In this document: piece after piece, positions 1-7,030 of the stretch
How the letters are laid out: the number at the start of each line of letters is the position of its first letter
How positions within the stretch are numbered: position 1 is the stretch's first letter
Origin: Halalkalibaculum roseum
Lineage (GTDB): Bacteria > Bacteroidota > Rhodothermia > Balneolales > Balneolaceae
Assembly (NCBI RefSeq): GCF_011059145.1
Contig: NZ_JAALLT010000001.1
Span: 355,250-419,249, forward strand
Length of the DNA stretch: 64,000 bases
Reading direction: 5' to 3'
Program-made: the position numbers and the translations under genes
The notes under the pieces: generated by a model
Told to the model about the DNA's origin: nothing
The model's input: only the letters and a program-made list of their open reading frames with translations
Database searches by the model: none

Positions 1-1
1 C

Positions 2-685
2 GTTGTGATTCTAAATCCTGAAGTGCTGCGTTTTGATGCCAACTTCTGGGGCCGGCTGAATGCGAAAGCCCTGGCGCCACTTCGCATTGAAAATCGCGCT
101 CTCGGTTATCACATTACCTACTACCTGGATGAATTTACCCATAACGGCACACGAACCCGGTGGGATGGGGAACCGCTCTTCACCGAGATGACCTCCTCTG
201 ACTCCCTGCAGCAGGCGCGCTGGGAGCAGAACCGCCGGGAAGCCTTTTACGGATCCCTGCGGCATTTCTGGCTGGCCCTACTTCAGGACCGGTTGAAGGA
301 AGAGGGATTTCTGCTTTACAATTTGAGGGAAAGCAGTTACCGTCCTTATCCGAATAATCGATACAGGATATCACCGAAGCGTTTGATCAGTCAGGCTGAG
401 GAAGAGTACCTTCACCACATACGGTTTTTCGGGCGTCTTGAGATTATTTACACCAGGGATAAAGAAGACCGACGTTACCTGGAATGGACCCGTAATTTTA
501 GGCGAGGGGTGAAAGGATCACAGGTTTCCTGGCTGGAGCTGAATGAACGTCCCATCACTTTGGATGAAGACGGGGAAGTGCTTGAGCCCTATGGCGCAAC
601 CCAGATGGGATATTTTGCCTTTCATCGCTTGGCTGACCTCACCCCGAGGGAGTACCGCCCGGAAGGTTTTGTGGATTTGAAGTAA
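2..685 (+). CDS. C-terminal part of an unidentified protein (5' end outside window)
   Basis: The reading frame is open to the left edge of the window, so this is the tail of a longer gene; the GTG at position 5 is probably internal. About 227 residues are visible. They are rich in Arg, Tyr and Glu, begin with NPEVLRFD and contain the phrase ENRALGYHITYYL. No membrane segment or catalytic motif can be seen in this part. The sequence resembles the C-terminal region of proteins annotated in Balneolota as carboxypeptidase-like regulatory domain proteins, whose N-terminal beta-sandwich would lie upstream. That family assignment is from memory and not secure. The gene ends in a hairpin-rich gap. 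Confidence 0.6.
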   Translation, partial: VVILNPEVLRFDANFWGRLNAKALAPLRIENRALGYHITYYLDEFTHNGTRTRWDGEPLFTEMTSSDSLQQARWEQNRREAFYGSLRHFWLALLQDRLKEEGFLLYNLRESSYRPYPNNRYRISPKRLISQAEEEYLHHIRFFGRLEIIYTRDKEDRRYLEWTRNFRRGVKGSQVSWLELNERPITLDEDGEVLEPYGATQMGYFAFHRLADLTPREYRPEGFVDLK

Positions 686-700
686 GGGAGCCAGGCAATG

Positions 701-730
701 GCTGGTTCAAGTGTCCACGCTTGTCAAAGC
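701..730. repeat. Short hairpin element, GTCCACG family, copy 1
   Basis: CAAGTGT and ACGCTTG pair around a CC loop (708-723), flanked by GGCT and AGCC. The core GTCCACG is shared with the hairpin at 48435-48452, and the arm CGCTTGA is shared with the hairpin at 778-812. There is no U-run, so it is not an evident terminator. Confidence 0.55.
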
Positions 731-777
731 CTATTTTTACACGTTTAGTTTTTAGTAATCAGTAAAAAATGCTTGCC

Positions 778-812
778 ACGTATGATCCAAGCGGGACGCT
801 TGAACCATACGT
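778..812. repeat. Short hairpin element, GTCCACG family, copy 2
   Basis: Two 16-base arms, ACGTATGATCCAAGCG and CGCTTGAACCATACGT, flank a GGA loop. Fourteen of the 16 positions pair as Watson-Crick and the other two can form G-T pairs. It is the reverse-orientation version of the GTCC-loop hairpin at 701-730. No T-run follows on either strand. Confidence 0.65.
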
Positions 813-860
813 AGTGATGCATAAACCGGTCGAACGGTCGCTTAAAACAGTTTAAGTAAT

Positions 861-900
861 AAAACAGAAAAGCGGATCCCTTTTTGGCGATCCGCTTCTT
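861..900 (-). terminator. Rho-independent terminator of the YceI gene
   Basis: Inverted arms AAGCGGATC (870-878) and GATCCGCTT (889-897). On the minus strand they are followed by TTTCTGTTTT. It lies 24 bases past the YceI stop codon. Confidence 0.8.
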
Positions 901-923
901 TAATATCCGGTAGTGCTAAAATA

Positions 924-1463
924 TTAACTTTGTACCAGCTGCACGTTCAGGTGCAATTTGATTACATCGCCAACTACTACGTTCCCGGCTTCGGTAACGG
1001 CGCTCCAGGTGAGTCCGAACTCTTTGCGATTGATAGAGCCGGTTATCTCAAACCCAGCTTTGGTATTTCCGTAGGGATCCTCCACAGTTCCGCCATGAAT
1101 AACATCCAGTTTCACTTCTTTGGTCACGTCACGAATGGTCAGGTCGCCGGTCACAGAATAGGTGTCGTCATCCAGCTTTTCGAATGAGTTGGAAGTGAAA
1201 GTCAATTGGGGATATGTCTCGGCGTTGAAGAAGTCATCTGACTTCAGGTGATTGTCGCGATCTTCGTTGTTGGTAGTGATGCTGTCAATGTCAGCAGAAA
1301 ACGAGGCATCTGCATTTTCAAAAGTATCTCCTTCGGTCTCTATAGCGCCTTCAAATGATTTAAAGCTTCCCGTTACGGTTGAGATGACGAGATGCTTCAC
1401 CTTGAACTGTATTTCGGAGTGGGTCGGATCAATTTTCCAGAGTGTTTTAGTTGCGGTATCCAT
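924..1463 (-). CDS. YceI family protein
   Basis: This encodes a YceI-family lipocalin-like beta-barrel of about 179 residues. The family binds isoprenoid or other amphiphilic lipids, often polyisoprenoid. The N-terminal WKIDPTHSEIQFKVKHLVIS is the classic YceI opening, followed by FNAETYPQLTFTS and the C-terminal EFGLTW motif. No signal peptide is visible, so the protein is probably cytosolic, unlike E. coli YceI. A TTG four codons upstream (1475) is possible, but ATG at 1463 directly precedes the conserved start. The gene is single, with its own terminator at 861-900. The family call is firm; the ligand cannot be read from sequence. Confidence 0.93.
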   Translation of the reverse strand: MDTATKTLWKIDPTHSEIQFKVKHLVISTVTGSFKSFEGAIETEGDTFENADASFSADIDSITTNNEDRDNHLKSDDFFNAETYPQLTFTSNSFEKLDDDTYSVTGDLTIRDVTKEVKLDVIHGGTVEDPYGNTKAGFEITGSINRKEFGLTWSAVTEAGNVVVGDVIKLHLNVQLVQS

Positions 1464-1675
1464 AAGAGTGTACAATTTAGTTTAATGTTAAAGAATTATT
1501 TGCGCTAAACACCTGCATGCTATAAAAAGGTTCCCGGGACTTTGTCTTTTTGCATGAAGCAGCTGGGTTGTAGAAGATGTGGCAGCACGAAAGGCGGAAA
1601 CGTAAGGTAGCATATGAACGTTGTACGACTCATGCATGAACAGAAACTATTTAGAATCAGATTTTAGAACTAATT

Positions 1676-2626
1676 ATGGGTAATAAAATGAAGGCAGCCT
1701 ATTTCAAAGAATTCGGTGAACTGGACAATATCATTGTAGGAGAATTGGATCGACCGGAGCCCGGCGAAGGAGAGGTACTTGTACGGGTGAAAGCGGCCGG
1801 GGTGAATCCGGTGGATGCCGCTGTATCTCGTGGCATGCTCAACGAAGTGATTCCGGCAGAATTTCCTGCAATCCCGGGCTGGGATATGGCAGGGGTTGTG
1901 GAAGAGTGCGGGCACTCTGCCCGGCGTTTTGAGCAGGGCGATGAAGTCTATGCCTATGACCGCCGACCCACGATAAAACACGGTACTTTTGCCGAATACG
2001 TAGTGCTGCCCGAAAGCTATCTGGCCCATAAGCCGGAAACTGTTTCCATGGAAGAAGCAGGGGGCATTCCGCTGGTGGGATTGACAGCCTATCAATCGCT
2101 GTTTCAGTTTGGCAATCTACAGGAAAATGACACCCTGCTGATCCTGGGAGCTTCCGGCGGAGTGGGTACCCTGGCCATACAACTGGCTAAAAGTATAGGT
2201 GCCAGAGTCATCGGAGTTGCCGGTGAAGAAAATCAGCAATTTATGAAAGAGATCGGAGCCGATGAGACCATCGATTACAGCGCGGGTCATGTGGGTGAAG
2301 CCTTGGAAGAGGTGGCACCGGATGGTGTCGACTTCATTTTTCATTGCTCCCGCGGGGATTCCCTTAAGCAGAGTATCGGCACGCTTAAAAGCGGCGGACA
2401 GCTTATCTCCATCACCAACCGGAATCCGGATATTCCCGACGACATTCAATTTCAATATGTGTTTGTAGAGCCGAATGCGAAACAACTGGAGCATATACGG
2501 GAACTGACCGAACAGGGACATATTGAAGTTCCTGTATCCAAAACCTACTCCCTGGAAGAGACCGCGGAAGCACTACGACAAATAGAAAGCCTGCACACCA
2601 GGGGAAAAACGGTTATTACACCGTAG
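1676..2626 (+). CDS. NADP-dependent zinc-free oxidoreductase (quinone oxidoreductase type, MDR superfamily)
   Basis: This is a medium-chain dehydrogenase/reductase of 316 residues, the usual length for the quinone oxidoreductase subgroup. The N-terminal GroES-like domain (MKAAYFKEFG, then VNPVDAAVSRG) leads into the nucleotide-binding Rossmann fold with ILGASGGVGTLAIQLAK near residue 155 and EIGADETIDY further on. The catalytic and structural zinc ligands of alcohol dehydrogenases are absent, so an NADPH-linked reduction of quinones or enals is the likely chemistry; the substrate is unknown. An in-frame ATG at 1688 starts at the conserved MKAAYF and is an equally good start. The gene is monocistronic with a strong terminator at 2659-2688. 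Confidence 0.9.
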   Translation: MGNKMKAAYFKEFGELDNIIVGELDRPEPGEGEVLVRVKAAGVNPVDAAVSRGMLNEVIPAEFPAIPGWDMAGVVEECGHSARRFEQGDEVYAYDRRPTIKHGTFAEYVVLPESYLAHKPETVSMEEAGGIPLVGLTAYQSLFQFGNLQENDTLLILGASGGVGTLAIQLAKSIGARVIGVAGEENQQFMKEIGADETIDYSAGHVGEALEEVAPDGVDFIFHCSRGDSLKQSIGTLKSGGQLISITNRNPDIPDDIQFQYVFVEPNAKQLEHIRELTEQGHIEVPVSKTYSLEETAEALRQIESLHTRGKTVITP

Positions 2627-2658
2627 TAAATCAAAAGACTGATAAGTATAGAACAAAG

Positions 2659-2688
2659 GCCGGTGATTTACTTCACCGGCTTTTTTAT
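2659..2688 (+). terminator. Rho-independent terminator after the oxidoreductase
   Basis: GCCGGTGA (2659-2666) pairs perfectly with TCACCGGC (2673-2680) and is followed by TTTTTTATT. Confidence 0.92.
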
Positions 2689-2869
2689 TGCAAAAGAGTA
2701 GCGCAACTGTCGTAATCTCAATAGATGTGCTTTTATTCGCTCATAAATTTGTAATAAAACCGGTTATCCCTGAAAATGTCAGGTTTTACCCCCTATGTTG
2801 ACCTGAATTTCTCTCCTTTCATACTCCACTTTACTTGTGGAGAAAGCGTAATAAATGACGGAGGGAAAG

Positions 2870-3577
2870 ATGAAAGGTCAAAATATTCTGCCACAGTTTA
2901 GGTTTTTAAGTTATACCGTTGTTCGCAGTATCAAATATCAATTTTTGTTGTTACTGTTAACGCTCCTGATCTGTCCGACTATTACACATGCCAAATCTAT
3001 AGATCTAGAGAATGAAAAGGACACGGTCATGGCCAAAAGAGATACCCTTGAACGAAACAACGGAGAGTTGCCGCTTTCTGAGAATAAGGATGGACTTTCT
3101 CGACCTCGTTTCGAAACTATTCATTTACAATTCGGTATAGGCGGTACCGTAGCCAATTTCTCAGACCTTGATCGCTTGGGTGTAGATAAATCAAATGTTT
3201 CAGTTCCTCTTTCGCTCTATACCTATATTCCTTTCCAACGCAGCCGTCCCGGGTTTTTTCTTCTAAGTGGTGCCGATGTAAATCTTTTGGATGCCAATAA
3301 TTTCGCCTTTAAGATGCTTTTATTGTACCAGACCCGTCCCGGAATACTATTCGGACTTGGAGCTGCAAGAACCAGCTATGTATACGGGGAAGCGGTTAAT
3401 ATTGAGGCAGATCAAACACAGGGATTACTGGCTTTGGGCATTAATCTTAGTCCGCGGCGCGTGGATTTGCTTCTGACACTGCCACTGGCTTCGAGTCTTG
3501 AAACCAGATTTGAGCAGAATAACTATTCCATCCGTCCCGCCGGGGTTCAGGTCAGCCTGCTGTTTTCCCTACGATGA
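2870..3577 (+). CDS. Putative outer-membrane beta-barrel protein
   Basis: No family is recognised. About 235 residues begin with a long basic N-region and one hydrophobic segment (FLLLLLTLLICPTITHA) that looks like a signal peptide cleaved after THA. The mature part has alternating hydrophobic strands (FGIGGTVANFSDL, GIQVSLLF-like end) ending in LLFSLR, a terminal pattern typical of outer-membrane barrels. The start at 2870 is preferred over ATG 2855 because GGAGGG sits just before it. The gene lies 37 bases upstream of a large lipoprotein on the same strand, so the two probably form an envelope pair. The function is unknown. Confidence 0.7.
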   Translation: MKGQNILPQFRFLSYTVVRSIKYQFLLLLLTLLICPTITHAKSIDLENEKDTVMAKRDTLERNNGELPLSENKDGLSRPRFETIHLQFGIGGTVANFSDLDRLGVDKSNVSVPLSLYTYIPFQRSRPGFFLLSGADVNLLDANNFAFKMLLLYQTRPGILFGLGAARTSYVYGEAVNIEADQTQGLLALGINLSPRRVDLLLTLPLASSLETRFEQNNYSIRPAGVQVSLLFSLR

Positions 3578-3614
3578 ATCAAAAAGTACTGTCTGAAAAT
3601 TATGGAGGTCTATT

Positions 3615-5174
3615 ATGAACAAACTTCAAAGTCAAATTAAGCGATTAACGGTAATACTCATTACCTTTACACTCATTATAAGCTGCTCCTCATCTCGCGA
3701 AGTTACAAGCTACAGTGAATTGGCGGATGCCCGCTTCAGTGAGGATCCCATTCGGGTGCTGACGGTGGGCTCTGATTATTATACTTTTGAAACCTTCACC
3801 TATAATGATTCCACTATTTCTGGGGAAGGTACCCGCGAAGTCGGTTATTCTGAAGAGTCTTTTGAAGGGAGTATATATTTTGATGACATTGCGTTTATTG
3901 AACGCTTAAAAACAAATGGTTGGAAGGGCGTTTGGCTGGTTCCGGCAGTGTTTAACATTGCGGGCGGAGTCTATAGCCTGATGCAGCCCCCGAATTTTAA
4001 TATAACCAGACCTGAAGGGTCATGCCCTTTTCTCTATGCCTTCGATGGCTCCGAATATCACTTGGAAGCGGAGGCTTTTTCGACGGCCATCTCTAAAGCT
4101 CTGGAGACAGAAACTTTTCACCTGATGCCGAATCTGGTAGTGGATGAGGGAAAACTGAAAGTGCGGATCAGCAACGAGCGACCGGAAACTCATATCTTTA
4201 ATAGCATAAATCTATTTGCAGTCGATGCCCCGTCGGCATCGGAAGTGGTATTGGATAATCATAACAGGGTTTGGCGGCTATCTGCATCTAGGATGCCATC
4301 GACTGTGCAAGATCAGTATGGTAATGAGGTAACAAGGGCATTCATGGAGAAAGATGGCAAGTTTTGGAAATCCGGAAGGGTTAAAAAATATGACCGATTA
4401 GACTTCCGTGATACGCTGCTAGTAACATTCAAACAGACCGAAGGTGCCGAAGAAGCGCTTCTTAGGGTGGATGCCATCAACAGCACACTGATCAATGAAG
4501 TTTACGGGCTGGCGGGTTCCCTGGTTGGGGATGAAACGCTCGGATTCTATCAAACCCTGGAGCAGGAGCCTGAACTTCAACAATTCTTTAAAGACTGGAT
4601 AGATAGAAGCAGTCTGAAAGTGGAAGTAAAACGAAAGGCGGGTTGGAAAGAGACCGGCCGCATACTTCCGGAGGCAAATGAAGTGGTATTTAGCAGGGCC
4701 ATGCTGATTGAGAACCTGGATGAGGTGGATGGAGAGCTTACCCTTCGCATCTCGTCCATGGCTGATGTATGGCACGTGGATGCGCTATCTATTGATTTCG
4801 AGGTTACGGGACCGCTGGCTATGGAGCCTGTTTCCTTGATCGACCTGGAGGCCACCGGTCCTGCTGCTGAATTGGAAATGTTGAAGGCCATCAGCGATCA
4901 GGATTCAAGCTATGCGATGATCTTGCCGCCCGACCATATGGATCTCACTTTTGATGCGAACTCAACTCGGGCAATGGAACACCCGGTCTATATTATGGCG
5001 GCGCGAGGCTATCTATATGAGTGGCTTCCCGAGGATGGAGGAATTCCTGAAGATATGATTCCGGACTGGTTCCGAAACATGGATAGCAGTGATATGATAG
5101 CATTTTTCACCCGACAGGAAGACCTGATGTTGCGTTCTGTCTACAATAGGTGGCAGCAGGGAAATCACAGATAA
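3615..5174 (+). CDS. Large uncharacterised lipoprotein
   Basis: This is a 519-residue protein with a type II signal peptide. After the hydrophobic stretch VILITFTLIISCSSS the lipobox cysteine is followed by serines. A block around residues 135-200 (CPFLYAFDGSEYHLEAEAF, then a predicted beta-rich region) is followed by long beta-strand-rich sequence with no catalytic motif that I recognise. GGAGG lies just before the ATG. It probably shares a transcript with the barrel protein ending 37 bases upstream, suggesting an envelope complex of a barrel and a surface or periplasmic lipoprotein. Proteins of this kind exist in Bacteroidota but I know no function for them. Confidence 0.75.
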   Translation: MNKLQSQIKRLTVILITFTLIISCSSSREVTSYSELADARFSEDPIRVLTVGSDYYTFETFTYNDSTISGEGTREVGYSEESFEGSIYFDDIAFIERLKTNGWKGVWLVPAVFNIAGGVYSLMQPPNFNITRPEGSCPFLYAFDGSEYHLEAEAFSTAISKALETETFHLMPNLVVDEGKLKVRISNERPETHIFNSINLFAVDAPSASEVVLDNHNRVWRLSASRMPSTVQDQYGNEVTRAFMEKDGKFWKSGRVKKYDRLDFRDTLLVTFKQTEGAEEALLRVDAINSTLINEVYGLAGSLVGDETLGFYQTLEQEPELQQFFKDWIDRSSLKVEVKRKAGWKETGRILPEANEVVFSRAMLIENLDEVDGELTLRISSMADVWHVDALSIDFEVTGPLAMEPVSLIDLEATGPAAELEMLKAISDQDSSYAMILPPDHMDLTFDANSTRAMEHPVYIMAARGYLYEWLPEDGGIPEDMIPDWFRNMDSSDMIAFFTRQEDLMLRSVYNRWQQGNHR

Positions 5175-5260
5175 TGCAGTTTAGAATACTATCTCAGATT
5201 TTCTGAAACGGTGCATGCCATTCAATCGCAATAGATAAATCAAGAGCTTACTCAACCGGG

Positions 5261-5303
5261 GAGTATTTAGTAGAGAGTAGAAAGTAGAAAGTAGAAAGTA
5301 TAC
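5261..5303. repeat. Degenerate tract with 7-base period (AGTAGAA)
   Basis: Units read AGTAGAG, AGTAGAA, AGTAGAA, AGTAGAA, AGTATAC. The tract lies in the gap between the large lipoprotein and the 67-residue protein and is one of about ten 7-base-period tracts in the window. Confidence 0.85.
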
Positions 5304-5344
5304 TTATTTATCATGTAGAGACGGGCCTATGCCCAGGTCCTTTT

Positions 5345-5548
5345 CTATTCATAACTACTGTCAGAACATTCCGGGCATCCGGCTACATTATCATAGAGCT
5401 TTTTAGCCTTATCTACAGCGCTTGAAATGTTGTTGTGATAGCTTAGTGAAATTGCACTTTCCGTTTTTTCCAAATTCTCACACTCTCCATGATGTACAAT
5501 GTGTAACTCATCATTATTTGTCGTTTCATCAACATAGTATTTCGGCAT
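5345..5548 (-). CDS. Small Cys/His protein of 67 residues, unknown function
   Basis: This short cytosolic protein starts MPKYYVDE. It has an H-x-G-E-C element near residue 28, a helix-forming middle (SSAVDKAKKLY) and a C-terminal GCPEC pair. It resembles a family of small bacterial proteins with the pattern KYYVN...H..GC...A...A....GC..C, in which Cys and His may bind a metal; that role is inference. GAGGAG lies upstream of the ATG, which supports a real gene. It stands alone in an accessory stretch with no operon partner. I do not know its function. Confidence 0.7.
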   Translation of the reverse strand: MPKYYVDETTNNDELHIVHHGECENLEKTESAISLSYHNNISSAVDKAKKLYDNVAGCPECSDSSYE

Positions 5549-5765
5549 AGCTCCTCTGTATGAATGAATGGTCGTATATGTATGACCGACAGCTATGCAA
5601 TTCCTTACAGAATCATTTACAAAGAATTGCAGGTATTGGATTTTCTCATATCCTTGAGAACAAAAGAGCTTCCCTAATAAGAGTACTAAAATAAGTTATG
5701 ATTAACGATTAATAAGTGAAGTATAGAATTTAGGGCGCCTTTAGTAGGCGCCCACTTTAACACAC

Positions 5766-5967
5766 TTAACTGCTAATTTCCCTGCTTATTTTGTTGAAGA
5801 GTTCTTCATAATAACTGCGGGTATCGGCTTTCGTCATCGTTGCCGATTGCCACCCGGTGAAGGTACCTTTCTTCTGGATACTGACCGTAAGCCTGACTTC
5901 AGTTCCGCTGTCGGTTTCATTGGCGCTGGTATCCCGTAACTGGAAGGAACTGAAGATATTCCAATTT
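5766..5967 (-). pseudogene. Remnant of the 3' end of an unidentified gene
   Basis: On the minus strand a frame of about 66 codons runs from just after a TAA to a TAA at 5766-5768. It has no plausible start but reads like real protein: FQLRDTSANETDSGTEVRL, then KKGTFTGWQSATMTKADT and a helical end YYEELFNKISREISS. The composition looks like the C-terminal tail of an exported protein. The missing N-terminal part is not found upstream, so this is best read as a decayed gene fragment. Confidence 0.5.
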
Positions 5968-6277
5968 TAAAAAGCCTGACAGCAACATTGAATAATCAGC
6001 AACTGCCAGGCTCAAGTAAGAAGGTATTATTTTTTTAATTAGCAGGTTTTAAACCTGTTTCGTCCTAATCAGTTAGATTTATAAATTTTGAAACCTATTT
6101 CGCATGTTTGACTTACTTCATTATCCTTTGGGTTTGGTGTTACCGTTTAATATTGGCAATCACTAATAGAAGCGGTAAACATGAGTGACAGTGCTTTCAT
6201 TATTAAAATGTTACTATAAATGACACAACAGGTTATCACTAAGTAGATTAAAAGTGTTCCCCTAAATCTTGTATGTG
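5968..6277. other. Gene-free, AT-rich gap
   Basis: I see no gene here. It contains a 15-base palindrome (CAGGTTTTAAACCTG, about 6043-6057), and AAACCTGTTTCG is repeated imperfectly as AAACCTATTTCG about 45 bases later. It may be decayed sequence continuing from the remnant at 5766-5967. Confidence 0.4.
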
Positions 6278-6883
6278 TTAAAGATCGGACCGGTTGGAGG
6301 CATCAAAGATGATATAGCCTGAACTCTCTGTGCTTACAATACCGCCACTACCGCTACCTCCGCCGGTAGTCTGACCGGTTGCGCCTTTAAACTTACCTTC
6401 TCCCCCTATAATCTCATTCACAACAGTGACGGTTCCTTCCCCATTTTCATTAAACTCTTGTTGACCTGAAAAGGAAGTAATTAATTTATCCTGGCCATTT
6501 GCCGCCGTGAAAATAGTGATCCCTTTAGTGATATTTGTAATTGAAGGGGCTGGAAACGGAAAAGGACTACAATTAGTAGAGATAAATGTGTGATGTCCCA
6601 GGTGAATTGCTTCACCCTCTCCACTATAACGAACAGTTAACAAACCCTCCTCATTGCAGCGCTGGACGGATCCTTCGGCTCCCGGCTCTAAGAACTCTGC
6701 CGGACCAATTGTGGAAAACCGAAAGGGGCGCTTTATATTTTCAATATTGTTGCTTTGTAAATCTTGAGTAATTGTCTCTTTAGAATTAGAAGTGACTGAG
6801 TCAATATCGCTGCATGCTGTTGTCAAAACAATTAATAAGGTTACAACTATTATACTTGAACAGATCTTCAGGAGCGTCTTCAT
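6278..6883 (-). CDS. Small lipoprotein with allene-oxide-cyclase-like barrel features
   Basis: This 201-residue protein has a type II signal peptide ending TTACSDID. The mature part is beta-rich, with a central segment ending EIIGGEGKFKGATGQ and a Gly-rich stretch (TTGGGSGSGG). The pattern G-x-G-K-F-x-G-A-T-G is typical of small secreted calycin-like barrels resembling allene oxide cyclase. That fold call is from memory and modest in confidence. GGAGGAA lies before the ATG. It follows the SARP/TPR regulator gene on the same strand after a 147-base gap, so co-transcription is uncertain. The function is unknown. Confidence 0.65.
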   Translation of the reverse strand: MKTLLKICSSIIVVTLLIVLTTACSDIDSVTSNSKETITQDLQSNNIENIKRPFRFSTIGPAEFLEPGAEGSVQRCNEEGLLTVRYSGEGEAIHLGHHTFISTNCSPFPFPAPSITNITKGITIFTAANGQDKLITSFSGQQEFNENGEGTVTVVNEIIGGEGKFKGATGQTTGGGSGSGGIVSTESSGYIIFDASNRSDL

Positions 6884-7030
6884 TATTCCTCCGGTTTTGG
6901 ATTTGTTGGGAAAGTTGTTCCCGAATAATAATGGAGAGTCGTTTATGCAGCGTTTATAATGCGTTTGAATGGAAAAAATCTTTTGAAAATTCGTTGAATG
7001 AGCTATACAAACGGCTAAAGAGGTGAGCTA

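Noticed and set aside
924..1187. Plus-strand frame opposite YceI
   Set aside because: It is the complement of a well-supported gene and has no protein-like features.
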